From positions 2,170,001 through 2,234,000 of the forward strand of contig OY282352.1 in NCBI GenBank assembly GCA_958295495.1: a stretch of 64,000 nt of DNA. The letters run 5' to 3'. Positions 14,021-21,853 of the stretch are shown here, piece by piece (the first letter of the stretch is position 1; every line of letters starts with the position of its first letter). Both the position numbers and the translations under genes were made by a program. The DNA is from an uncultured Latescibacterota bacterium. Its GTDB lineage: Bacteria; Latescibacterota; UBA2968; UBA8231. The notes beneath the pieces are model-generated. The model was not told the origin of the DNA. It did not search any database and saw nothing but the letters and a program-made list of their open reading frames with translations.

Positions 14021-14339
14021 ATGGAATTTCCCAAACTCGACGAAGCACTGCGCCTAGAGCACTTGACGTCGCCGACCAGCAAGGTGCAGATGGTGCTCGA
14101 CACCGATACCTACAACGAGATCGACGATCAGTTCGCAGTGGTCCAAGCCCTGCTCTCGCCCGACCAACTCGCGGTCGAAGCGATCTACGCGGCACCGTTC
14201 TACGCCGGGCGACGGGATGGAGAAAAGCTGCGAGGAGAGCTTGCGACTATTGGAGCGTTTGGATGTTGCGCCGGAGAGCTTGGTGTTCCGGGGGGCAACG
14301 GATGATACCGTTATAGCAAGTTGGCTGGAGGCCGGGTAG
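14021..14339 (+). pseudogene. Nucleoside hydrolase (IunH-like) gene remnant
   Basis: The frame from ATG 14021 carries the diagnostic ribose/calcium motif DTDTYNEIDDQFA of inosine-uridine preferring nucleoside hydrolases and continues to AIYAAPFYA. Near 14200 the homologous reading moves to another frame: GDGMEKSCEESLRLLERL, then SLVFRGATDD, stopping at 14339. Family members have 300 or more residues; here only the first third remains. Frameshift plus loss of the rest marks a pseudogene. Confidence 0.7.
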
Positions 14340-14386
14340 TGCTGTCAATCATTGCGCCGGAGCGAGTCGATTAGTAGCATACATCC

Positions 14387-16858
14387 ATGGCCACCGTCGT
14401 CCTCACCGAAAAGCCCAGCGTGGCGCGCGATATTGCCCGGGTCCTAGGGGCCAACAAGCGTGGCCAAGGCTATCTCGAAGGCAACGGCTATATCGTCACC
14501 TATGCACTTGGGCACCTCGTGCAATTCGCCGAGCCAGATGATTACGGCCCGCCTTGGAACGACCGCTGGTCCTTTGCCCAGCTACCGATGATCCCCGAGC
14601 AGTGGAAGCTCAAGACGGCGCGCTCGACCTCCGACCAGTACCAAATCGTCAAAAAATTGCTCAACAGCCCGCAGACTGAGCGCGTCATCTGCGCCACGGA
14701 CGCCGGGCGCGAGGGCGAACACATCTTTCGCCTGATCTACGAACACGCCCGCTGCAAAAAGCCGTTTCGCCGGCTGTGGGTTTCGAGCCTGACCGACGAG
14801 GCGATCCGGGGCGGCTTCCGCACCTTGCAGGAGGGGGCCGACTTCAATCATCTCGCTGCGGCCGCGAGGGCGCGGGGCCAAGCCGACTGGCTGATGGGCA
14901 TGAACCTGACCCGCGCCTATACCGTCCACAACAAGGCGCTCTGCACCATCGGCCGGGTGCAAACGCCGACCCTATCCATGGTGATCAAGCGCGATGCGGC
15001 GATTGCCAGCTTTGTAAAGGCGTACTTTTACGAGTTGGTGGCGCAGCTAGCAGAGGGCTTTGCCGCCAAGTACTGCAAGGATGGCCAGACGCGCATCGAC
15101 GAGAAGGAGGAGGCCGAGCGCCTGCATCGCCAGCTCAGCCCCAACAAGGTCGGCACCGTCCGCAAAATTGAGAAGAAAGTCAAAAAACACCGGCCACCCG
15201 CCCTCTACGACCTCAACAACCTCCAGCGCGACGCCAACCGCTACTTTGGCTTTACCGCGGCGCAAACCCTCGAACGCGCCCAAGCCCTGTACGAAACCCA
15301 CAAGCTCATCACGTACCCGCGCACCGAGAGTCGCCACATCTCCGAGGACATGGTGCCCAAGCTGCCCGGCATCTTGGAAAAGCTAGAGCACCCGCAGGCA
15401 TCGGCCGCGCTGGCGCGCCTGCGCGGCGGGCACCGGCTCGGCAGGGCCTATGTAGATCGCACCAAGCTCACCGATCACCACGCCATTATTCCCACCGGAC
15501 AAAAGCCCGCCCCCAATCTCGCACCGGACCTACAGAAGGTGTACGACTTGGTGGTGGCGCGCTTTGTCGGCGTCTTCCTGCCCGACCAAGTGGTCGAGGA
15601 GACGACCGTCCTGCTCGACATCGGCGGTGCCGACTTTGTGGCCAAAGGGTCTGTCGTCTTAGAGGCGGGCTGGACGGTGGTAGCCATGCGGCCTCCAGAC
15701 GCTGCAAAGGGCAAGGGGAAGGACGACGACCAGCCCCGGGCACTCCCGCCGTTGCAACGCGGTCAGCAAGTTCGCGTAACGCGCATGGATGTGGTCGAAA
15801 AGGAAACCCAGCCGCCGCGGCCCTATACAGACGCCACGCTTTTGGCGGCGATGAAAAACGCCGGCCGCGAAATCGAGGACGACGAATTGGCCGCGGCCAT
15901 GAAGACATCCGGGCTGGGCACGCCGGCCACGAGGGCCGAGACCATCGAAAAGCTAATTCGCACCGGCTATGTCGTCCGCGACCGCAAGGCGATCACCTCA
16001 ACCGAGAAGGGAAAGGCACTTGTAAGCTCAGTGGCCGAACCGCTGCGTAGCCCGGAGCTGACGGCCGAGTGGGAGCAGCAGCTCAAGGAGGTCGAGGAGG
16101 GGCAGCGTCCAGGAGCGAGGTTTTACGAAGAGATCGCCGACTTGGTGAAGACGCTGGTGCCCAAGGTCCAGCAAGGGCCGGCGCTCTCGCCCGAGCAGGT
16201 GGCGCAGGCACAAGGCAAGAAGAGAGGCCGCGGTAAGAGCCGCGGCAAGGTGTTAGGGCCTTGTCCCAAGTGCAAAGAGGGCCAAGTAGTAGAAAACGCC
16301 AAGGCGTACGGATGCAGTCGCTACCGGGAGGGCTGCAACTTGACTATCTGGAAGACGGTGGCGCGCAAGAAGCTGACCGAAAAGCAGGCGCAGTTGTTGA
16401 TGGCCAATGGCCGCACCGAAAAGATGCAGGGCTTTATCTCCAAGACCGGCAAGAAGTTTGCGGCGCGGCTCAAATTCGACGACGAGTTCAAGGTCGTCTT
16501 CGAGTTTGATGAGCGGCCGCAGAATGGCTCCGCTAAGTCGGAGCGACGCGAGGCCCCGCCAGTGGAGTCTGCCCGATCCACCTCCGCCCTCACCTGCCCC
16601 AAGTGCCGGCAGGGCCAAATTATCGAGGGCCAGCGCGGCTTTGGCTGCAATCGCTATCGCGAGGGGTGCGACTTCGTGGTGTGGAAGGAAATGGCGGGTA
16701 AGAAGCTGACTGAAAAGCAAATCCACGCCTTGATCGCCAAAGGCAAAACCGGGGTGATCAAGGGCTTCAAGAGCAAAAAGGGCGGCAAATTCGACGCACG
16801 ATTGAAGCTCGGGCCGGAGTGCAAGGCCGCGTTTGATTTTCCCGCTGACGTGCGCTGA
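14387..16858 (+). CDS. topB: DNA topoisomerase III (type IA)
   Basis: An 823-residue type IA topoisomerase that relaxes and decatenates DNA through a 5'-phosphotyrosine. The TOPRIM domain shows TEKPS (E8) and ATDAGREGE (from D105). The active-site tyrosine is in LITYPRTESR (Y310). GRVQTPTL (near 192) and GLGTPATRAETIEKL (near 508) are typical of the TopB branch rather than TopA. After a lysine/arginine-rich stretch, two homologous cysteine repeats start near C626 and C737 (CPKCKEGQVVE, CPKCRQGQIIE), each ending in YREGC. Each repeat is followed by a KKLTEKQ...KG(F)KSK-type topo-associated segment. The start ATG is the first codon giving the conserved VVLTEKPS. Confidence 0.95.
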   Translation: MATVVLTEKPSVARDIARVLGANKRGQGYLEGNGYIVTYALGHLVQFAEPDDYGPPWNDRWSFAQLPMIPEQWKLKTARSTSDQYQIVKKLLNSPQTERVICATDAGREGEHIFRLIYEHARCKKPFRRLWVSSLTDEAIRGGFRTLQEGADFNHLAAAARARGQADWLMGMNLTRAYTVHNKALCTIGRVQTPTLSMVIKRDAAIASFVKAYFYELVAQLAEGFAAKYCKDGQTRIDEKEEAERLHRQLSPNKVGTVRKIEKKVKKHRPPALYDLNNLQRDANRYFGFTAAQTLERAQALYETHKLITYPRTESRHISEDMVPKLPGILEKLEHPQASAALARLRGGHRLGRAYVDRTKLTDHHAIIPTGQKPAPNLAPDLQKVYDLVVARFVGVFLPDQVVEETTVLLDIGGADFVAKGSVVLEAGWTVVAMRPPDAAKGKGKDDDQPRALPPLQRGQQVRVTRMDVVEKETQPPRPYTDATLLAAMKNAGREIEDDELAAAMKTSGLGTPATRAETIEKLIRTGYVVRDRKAITSTEKGKALVSSVAEPLRSPELTAEWEQQLKEVEEGQRPGARFYEEIADLVKTLVPKVQQGPALSPEQVAQAQGKKRGRGKSRGKVLGPCPKCKEGQVVENAKAYGCSRYREGCNLTIWKTVARKKLTEKQAQLLMANGRTEKMQGFISKTGKKFAARLKFDDEFKVVFEFDERPQNGSAKSERREAPPVESARSTSALTCPKCRQGQIIEGQRGFGCNRYREGCDFVVWKEMAGKKLTEKQIHALIAKGKTGVIKGFKSKKGGKFDARLKLGPECKAAFDFPADVR

Positions 16859-16999
16859 TATAGCAGTCCTACATGACTTGAAAGCATGGAATGTTCATCG
16901 GCCCGGCTTTTCTGCCTATGAGAAGTCATGCCCGCGCAAGCGGGCTTCACCGCGCCTTTAGGCGTGACATCCAGCCTTGAATGATCTAGGATTGCTATA
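16858..16999. mobile_element. MITE-like element with imperfect terminal inverted repeats
   Basis: The 142-bp gap between topB and tag begins ATATAGCAGTCCTACATGAC and ends with the near inverse complement (ATATAGCAATCCTAGATCAT on the minus strand), 16 of 20 positions matching. It contains a GCCCGC-GCAA-GCGGGC hairpin and no gene. Non-coding, palindromic and with terminal repeats, it fits a miniature inverted-repeat element. No second copy is visible in this window. Confidence 0.5.
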
Positions 17000-17577
17000 T
17001 GTCCCTTCAACGCTGCCCGTGGCTCGACCTCGACAAACCCGATTACGTCGCTTATCACGACCGCGAGTGGGGAGTCCCAGTCCACCATGACCGCAAGCAC
17101 TTTGAGTTTCTCACCCTCGAATCCGCCCAAGCCGGCCTCAGTTGGTACACCGTCCTCCGCAAGCGCGCCAACTATCGCAAAGCCTTCGCCGAATTCGACC
17201 CTGCCAAGGTCGCTCGCTTCAGCGCGGCCACGGTCGAACAGATGCTCCAAGACCCCGGGCTGATTCGCAATCGCCGCAAGATCGGCGCGGCCGTAGAAAA
17301 CGCTCGGCACTTCCTCGCCGTGCAGGACGAGTTCGGCAGCTTCGACGCCTATATCTGGCGCTTTGTCGATGGCAGGCCCATCGTCAACGAGTTCCGCACC
17401 CTCGCCGATTTACCAGCCACCAGCCGCGAATCCGACGCCCTGAGCAAAGACCTTAAGAGCCGCGGCTTCAAGTTCATCGGCTCAACCGTCATCTACGCCC
17501 ACATGCAGGCCACTGGCATGGTCAACGACCACGTACTCGACTGCTTCCGCCGCGGCCAAATCCTCAACGCGGGATAG
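16999..17577 (+). CDS. tag: DNA-3-methyladenine glycosylase I
   Basis: A 192-residue base-excision repair enzyme that removes 3-methyladenine. It opens with RCPWLDLDKPDYVAYHDREWG and ends with NDHVLDCF, supplying the Cys/His ... His/Cys zinc site typical of Tag. The recognition segment LTLESAQAGLSW contains the conserved glutamate. Length matches the family. It follows the MITE-like element and precedes a PhyH gene by 22 bases, with a ribosome binding site AGGAG for the latter, so the two may be co-transcribed. Confidence 0.94.
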   Translation: MSLQRCPWLDLDKPDYVAYHDREWGVPVHHDRKHFEFLTLESAQAGLSWYTVLRKRANYRKAFAEFDPAKVARFSAATVEQMLQDPGLIRNRRKIGAAVENARHFLAVQDEFGSFDAYIWRFVDGRPIVNEFRTLADLPATSRESDALSKDLKSRGFKFIGSTVIYAHMQATGMVNDHVLDCFRRGQILNAG

Positions 17578-17599
17578 GTACGCGCACAGGAGAACTCCC

Positions 17600-18397
17600 A
17601 TGCTTGGCAACGAACAATACCAGCACTTTCAGACCTTTGGCTTCATCGTCCTCCGCCAATTCTTCACCGCCGACGAGGTGGCCACCTTGAGCGCAGAGTT
17701 TGAAAAGGGCCTCGACCTCGCTTATGCACACCGCCCCTTCGACGGCTCTGAGCGCCATTGGGTGCCGCAAATGGGGCCGAGCACACCCTTGTACGCCAGC
17801 TTGCTAGAGGACGAGCGCTTCTGGTCAATTACCGCGCAGCTCTACGGCGCGGATGCCTTTGCCGTGGGCGTGGATGCCAACCGCTACGTCGGCGACACCC
17901 GCTGGCACCCCGATCACCGCGTCGATCCCACCGAAGATTGCTACGGGATCAAGTTTGCCTTCTATCTCGATCCGGTCGGCCCGGACACGGGGGCCCTGCG
18001 CCTCGTGCCCGGCTCGCACAAGAACCCGCTACACGACGACCTGCGGGCATACATTCAGGAGCAGGGCATGGAGCTGGCGGACATCCCCTCGTGCGCCAGC
18101 TCCTCCGAGCCGGGCGACGTCGTCGCCTTTGACGTGCGCTGCTGGCACGCTAGCTTCGGCGGGCAGCGGGGACGCCGCATGAGCACCTGCGTGTACTACA
18201 AAAACCCCGAGACCGCAGCGCAAGAACGAGCCGCCCGGCAACGCGCCCAAAAAAGCCATCAAGCACCCGCGCAATACCGCCGCCCCAGCGACCCACTCAT
18301 CCACCCCCATTGGATCGCCAATCACGCGGGCAGCCCCTTGCGCCAACGCTGGATTGAGCGGTTGGACGCCTTCGGATTCCTGCATCCAGCGGCCTGA
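17600..18397 (+). CDS. Phytanoyl-CoA dioxygenase (PhyH) family protein
   Basis: A 265-residue PhyH-type dioxygenase. The iron ligands are H103 and D105 in RWHPDHRVD and H183 in CWHASFGG, with GRRMST just after it for 2-oxoglutarate binding. ACAGGAGAA lies before the ATG. The protein is more compact than the other PhyH copies here. It lies immediately behind tag, but that pairing need not be functional. Confidence 0.88.
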   Translation: MLGNEQYQHFQTFGFIVLRQFFTADEVATLSAEFEKGLDLAYAHRPFDGSERHWVPQMGPSTPLYASLLEDERFWSITAQLYGADAFAVGVDANRYVGDTRWHPDHRVDPTEDCYGIKFAFYLDPVGPDTGALRLVPGSHKNPLHDDLRAYIQEQGMELADIPSCASSSEPGDVVAFDVRCWHASFGGQRGRRMSTCVYYKNPETAAQERAARQRAQKSHQAPAQYRRPSDPLIHPHWIANHAGSPLRQRWIERLDAFGFLHPAA

Positions 18398-18457
18398 GTC
18401 TAGGGGCGCAAAGTTGTCAAACTAGCGCGGCCTGCGTACCGTTCCCGATCCACCCCT

Positions 18458-18482
18458 TTCCCCCCACCGAGGAGCCTCTCAT
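18458..18482 (+). repeat. Orphan copy of a gene leader (ribosome-binding-site region) inside a gene-free gap
   Basis: Within the 250-bp gap 18398-18647, bases 18458-18482 repeat the leader of the mannonate dehydratase gene (19797-19822) almost exactly: a C-run, then ACCRAGGAGCCTCTCAT. In the second copy CAT is the start of ATG; here the following base is C, so there is no start codon. I see no gene in the rest of the gap. The copy suggests that a 5' gene end was duplicated here and has since been lost. Confidence 0.5.
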
Positions 18483-18647
18483 CTAAAAGCCGCCATTCCC
18501 GATCCGTAAAATCCAGAATTTCCGAATGGCGAATCGGGTATGGGACCGACGTAGAGAGGCTGGCGGAGGCGTTTCCGGCGACGCAGATGCGGATGGCACT
18601 GGAGAGAGCGGCACTCAGGGCAATGGATGAACTGGTCGTTAGGCCTG

Positions 18648-19730
18648 CTATCCCATCCGCAACCCCCGATTCGCCAGCGGCAAATCCACCCGCCCATTGC
18701 CCTGCCGATGCGACTCGCGCAAGCCAATGGCGATCTCTAGGGCTTCGCGCCCAAATTCCCCTGGGCAAATCCGCTCTTTCCCCTCCTCAATCGCCCGACA
18801 GACGCCCTCAATCGCATCGACCATGGACGAGCGCGGGTGCCAGGGATTGGGGAAGGACCGCTGGATCGGCTCGCCGGTCTCCGGGTGCGCCCCCCACAAC
18901 TCGAATTGCGCGTGGGCATTGCGCGAGACGATCATCCCGCGCTCGCCGATAAACTCCAAGGTCCACCCATGCCCCGAGCGGTCGGCGCGGGAGTTGAGAA
19001 AGCCGCGCACTCCATTGGCGTAGGCAATGTAGCCCGAGCCGGATAAATCTCGGTCGGACGCGGCCTGCTCGTCGTCGTCCATCTCGCCCATCACCCACTC
19101 GGCCGACGCCCCGGCAAAGAGCCGAAATAGGGCCAGCGTATGGCTTTGCAGATTAGACAGGCTGTGCGGGCTGTGGCAGACCATGGAGCGCAACCGGCCA
19201 ATTGCCCCCTCAGCTATGGCCTGCCGCGCATTGGTGTACCAGTTATACCAGTTGAGATGGCAAGCGATGGAAAGAATCGTACCGCTCGCCTTGCACGCCG
19301 CGATCATGGCATCGGCTTCGGCCAAAGTGCGGCACATCGGCTTGGTGGCAAAAATCGCCCGCACCCCGGCCGCGGCTAGGCCGATGACCACTTCGGCCCG
19401 CTCGTCGGGTCGCGTTGTCACCGCCGCTACGTCGGGCCGCTCTTGGGCGACTAACTCGCGGTAGTCTTCATACAGGGCTTGTACTCCCCAGCGCTGGGCA
19501 AAGTCATCCAACTTGGCCCGGTCCACGTCGGCCGCGCCGATCAGCTCAATGCCCCGCGCTTCGATCATGGCCGGGGCGTGTGCCCACGGCCAAGGATAGT
19601 GCGGCATCCCGAGGTGCTCGTCGTCGATGGTGCTGCCCATCCGCCCGCAGCCGACCACTACCCCGCGATACGTTCCGCGCGGCTGCGTCGCCGCGATCTG
19701 TTTGTAGGCTGCGCCCAAAGGTTGTGCCAT
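18648..19730 (-). CDS. Gfo/Idh/MocA family oxidoreductase
   Basis: A 360-residue NAD(P)-dependent dehydrogenase. The ATG at 19730 follows GAGGAGG; longer in-frame extensions on this strand are only the antisense of the next gene. The Rossmann motif is VVVGCGRMGSTI near 24-35, and the EKP-type motif reads ATKPMC with the lysine kept. The C-terminal domain ends with GRVDLPLANRGLRMG. It is divergent from the mannonate dehydratase-like gene across a 90-bp control region, which suggests a shared sugar-acid pathway. It could be a uronate or inositol-type dehydrogenase; the substrate is not determinable. Confidence 0.87.
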   Translation of the reverse strand: MAQPLGAAYKQIAATQPRGTYRGVVVGCGRMGSTIDDEHLGMPHYPWPWAHAPAMIEARGIELIGAADVDRAKLDDFAQRWGVQALYEDYRELVAQERPDVAAVTTRPDERAEVVIGLAAAGVRAIFATKPMCRTLAEADAMIAACKASGTILSIACHLNWYNWYTNARQAIAEGAIGRLRSMVCHSPHSLSNLQSHTLALFRLFAGASAEWVMGEMDDDEQAASDRDLSGSGYIAYANGVRGFLNSRADRSGHGWTLEFIGERGMIVSRNAHAQFELWGAHPETGEPIQRSFPNPWHPRSSMVDAIEGVCRAIEEGKERICPGEFGREALEIAIGLRESHRQGNGRVDLPLANRGLRMG

Positions 19731-19753
19731 GTCGTACCTCCTCTGCGGTGAAA

Positions 19754-19782
19754 TTGCAAAAAGGGGTCCAATCAAATAGACT
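19754..19782 (+). promoter_or_regulatory. Possible promoter for the mannonate dehydratase-like gene
   Basis: TTGCAA (19754-19759) and TAGACT (19777-19782) with a 17-base spacer lie in the 90-bp divergent gap, about 40 bases before the ATG at 19821. The -10 matches four of six consensus bases. Confidence 0.35.
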
Positions 19783-19820
19783 AAGATATGTGCTGTTTCC
19801 CCCCCACCAAGGAGCCTCTC

Positions 19821-20807
19821 ATGCACGTCGGCACTCAGCAGTTCAATACATCGGACGAAGACCTCGAATATCTGGCCCGCCACGGGGTCTTCAACAAGAA
19901 CGAAAACTTCATCACCTTCCACCGCGAATACGGTTGGGACGTCGAAGAGTTGGCCGCCAAGAAGGAAAAGTGCGCCCGCTTTGGCATCGACATGGAGATG
20001 GTCGCCCTGCCCATGGCCCAGTTCAACATCAACGGCGAGGGCGTACCCAACTTCATGATGGGCAACTACGAAGAGGGCGACAAGGAAATCGAGCTGGTCA
20101 TCAACATGGTGCGGCAAGCGGCTGAAGCCGGCATCCCAGCCATCAAATACTATCTCTGTGCGCTCGAAAACCAACGCACCGCAAGCACGCCCCCAGGCCG
20201 CGGCGGCTCCATTTACAGCACGTGGGACCTCGCAAAGGCCGACGCAGATACCCCTCGCTACGACAAACCGGTCACCGCCGAGGAAAACTGGCGGCGCATC
20301 ACCTACTTCTTGGAGCGAGTCATCCCGGTGGCCACCGAGTGCAAAGTTCGCATGGCCTGCCACCCCTGCGACCCTTGGCTGCCGCCTGGGTTCAAGGGCG
20401 TTGACCGGGTGATGGGCGGCTTTGAGGGCTTCAAGCAATTCATCGAGATCTGCCCCAGCCCCTACCACGGCGTCAACCTCTGCTTGGGCTGCATGGCCGA
20501 GAGCGTCGAGGATCCGCTCAACGAGGTGCCCGAGATCATCCGCTACTTGGGCAAGCGCAACAAAATTTTCCTCTGCCACTTCCGCAACATCGTCGGCAAG
20601 CGCAACAAATTCCAAGAGGTCTGGCCGGATGAGGGGGTGATGAACATGCACCGCAACATGCAGGCCCTCAAAGAAGTGGGCTACCAGCACATGTGCGTCC
20701 CAGATCACGCGCCCGGGCACAAGGATCCCCACAGCTCGCGTCAGGCTTGGGCCTATGAATTTGGCTATATACAGGCCATGATTCAGGCAGTGATGGACGA
20801 GGATTGA
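19821..20807 (+). CDS. Mannonate dehydratase-like (UxuA family) TIM-barrel protein
   Basis: A 328-residue protein related to UxuA, which dehydrates D-mannonate to 2-keto-3-deoxygluconate. Supporting segments are the metal-site-like MACHPCDPWLPP, LGCMAESV, IFLCHFRNI (UxuA-type HxRN) and VPDHAPGH near the C terminus. It is shorter than E. coli UxuA (about 394 residues) but similar to the compact homologues common in uncultivated lineages. The ATG at 19821 has AAGGAG eight bases upstream. It is divergent from a Gfo/Idh/MocA gene. A ManD-type dehydratase of the unrelated enolase superfamily occurs at 48047, so the window may hold two enzymes for similar chemistry. Confidence 0.8.
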   Translation: MHVGTQQFNTSDEDLEYLARHGVFNKNENFITFHREYGWDVEELAAKKEKCARFGIDMEMVALPMAQFNINGEGVPNFMMGNYEEGDKEIELVINMVRQAAEAGIPAIKYYLCALENQRTASTPPGRGGSIYSTWDLAKADADTPRYDKPVTAEENWRRITYFLERVIPVATECKVRMACHPCDPWLPPGFKGVDRVMGGFEGFKQFIEICPSPYHGVNLCLGCMAESVEDPLNEVPEIIRYLGKRNKIFLCHFRNIVGKRNKFQEVWPDEGVMNMHRNMQALKEVGYQHMCVPDHAPGHKDPHSSRQAWAYEFGYIQAMIQAVMDED

Positions 20808-20854
20808 GCGAGCGTGACCAGTCCCGCCCAGGCCGCGGCGATATTTTCGGCGTG

Positions 20855-20894
20855 GCGCTCGGCAAGGGGCCACTGGCGGCCTCTTGCCGAGCGC
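20855..20894 (+). terminator. Strong hairpin between the dehydratase and kinase-like genes
   Basis: A perfect 12-bp stem, GCGCTCGGCAAG / CTTGCCGAGCGC, with further pairing inside the loop, ends 11 bases before the ATG at 20906. No T-tract follows, so it may be a weak terminator, an mRNA end stabiliser, or a structure that restrains translation of the downstream gene. Confidence 0.45.
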
Positions 20895-20905
20895 GCTAGG
20901 TAGCC

Positions 20906-21733
20906 ATGAGCACCGCCCATCCACTGCGCGACATCGAGCGCATCAACGGGCCGCCGGGTCCGTATCTCGAAGCAATCGGCACCGTCTTCGCCCTCTTCGG
21001 CGCACCCACCCAAGACTCCGGCAATGTCTCCTATGGCGTACAGGTCGGCGGCGAGCGATTCTTCGTCAAAACCACCGATCCCGAGGCCGAGGTCTTTGGC
21101 GACCACGCGACCCGCGTGGCGTTTCTGTACAACGCAGCTCGGCTCAGGCAAAGCTGCGATCATCCGACTTTGCCGGCCCTGCATCGCATCGTCGAAACCG
21201 CGCACGGCCCGGCACTCGTGTACGACTGGGTTGACGGCGAGTGCCTATACGGTGGACGCGCCGATCCGCAATCGGCGCATCAGCGATTTTGCCGTCTGCC
21301 CGGCGACGCCATTCTCGCCGTGCTCGACGCGATCTACGATTTGCACGTCTGGCTCGTCCTAAGCGGGTGGATTGCCGTAGATTTCTACGATGGCTGCCTG
21401 ATGTACGATTTCGAGCGCCAAGCAGCGCACGTCGTGGATCTCGATATGTATCACTTGGGGGCGTTCACCAACGAGATGGGGCGGATGTTTGGCTCGACGC
21501 GCTTTATGGCTCCAGAGGAGTTCGAGCGCGGCGCACTAATCGACGAGCGCACGACCGTCTTTACCATGGGCCGCGCCGCAATCGCATTCCTCGGCCACGA
21601 CATCGGCGGTGCGATGGGAGAGGTGGTACACCGCGCCTGTCGCCAAGAGCGCGAAGCGCGCTACCGCTCTATGGAGGAGTTTTGCGCTGCTTGGCAGCAG
21701 GCGCGGCGGCTAGGGCGCGGCTGTATCCTTTAG
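20906..21733 (+). CDS. Atypical protein kinase-like protein
   Basis: A 275-residue protein with a kinase-like layout. The lysine is in ERFFVKTTDP (near 55) and a hinge-like segment is ALVYDWVDGE. The catalytic-loop position reads WIAVDFYDGCLMYD instead of HRDxKxxN, and the magnesium loop reads VVDLDMY instead of DFG. An activation-segment-like GSTRFMAPEE follows. Conserved aspartates remain at both key places, so this resembles the atypical kinases and small-molecule phosphotransferases annotated as Ser/Thr kinases in Firmicutes and environmental genomes. The hairpin at 20855 lies just before the start. Confidence 0.65.
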   Translation: MSTAHPLRDIERINGPPGPYLEAIGTVFALFGAPTQDSGNVSYGVQVGGERFFVKTTDPEAEVFGDHATRVAFLYNAARLRQSCDHPTLPALHRIVETAHGPALVYDWVDGECLYGGRADPQSAHQRFCRLPGDAILAVLDAIYDLHVWLVLSGWIAVDFYDGCLMYDFERQAAHVVDLDMYHLGAFTNEMGRMFGSTRFMAPEEFERGALIDERTTVFTMGRAAIAFLGHDIGGAMGEVVHRACRQEREARYRSMEEFCAAWQQARRLGRGCIL

Positions 21734-21853
21734 GTGCCAACGCCGTATCGCCTAGCCCCCATTCTGCACTTCAACAGCCCTACTGCCTCAGAGCACATCC
21801 CCGCTGGCACGGTTCTTGTTTCCTTTTTCTTAATCTCAACGGAAAGGAACCGC

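Noticed and set aside
18400..18640. Minus-strand reading with HSEILDFTDREWRLLDERL as a possible gene
   Set aside because: No start codon with a binding site and no family recognised. The opposite strand also reads plausibly over part of it, so coding cannot be decided.
19731..20924. A continuous minus-strand frame that extends the oxidoreductase at 18648 to 758 codons
   Set aside because: The extra portion is antisense to the mannonate dehydratase-like gene and has no homology. A strong GAGGAGG site marks the start at 19730.
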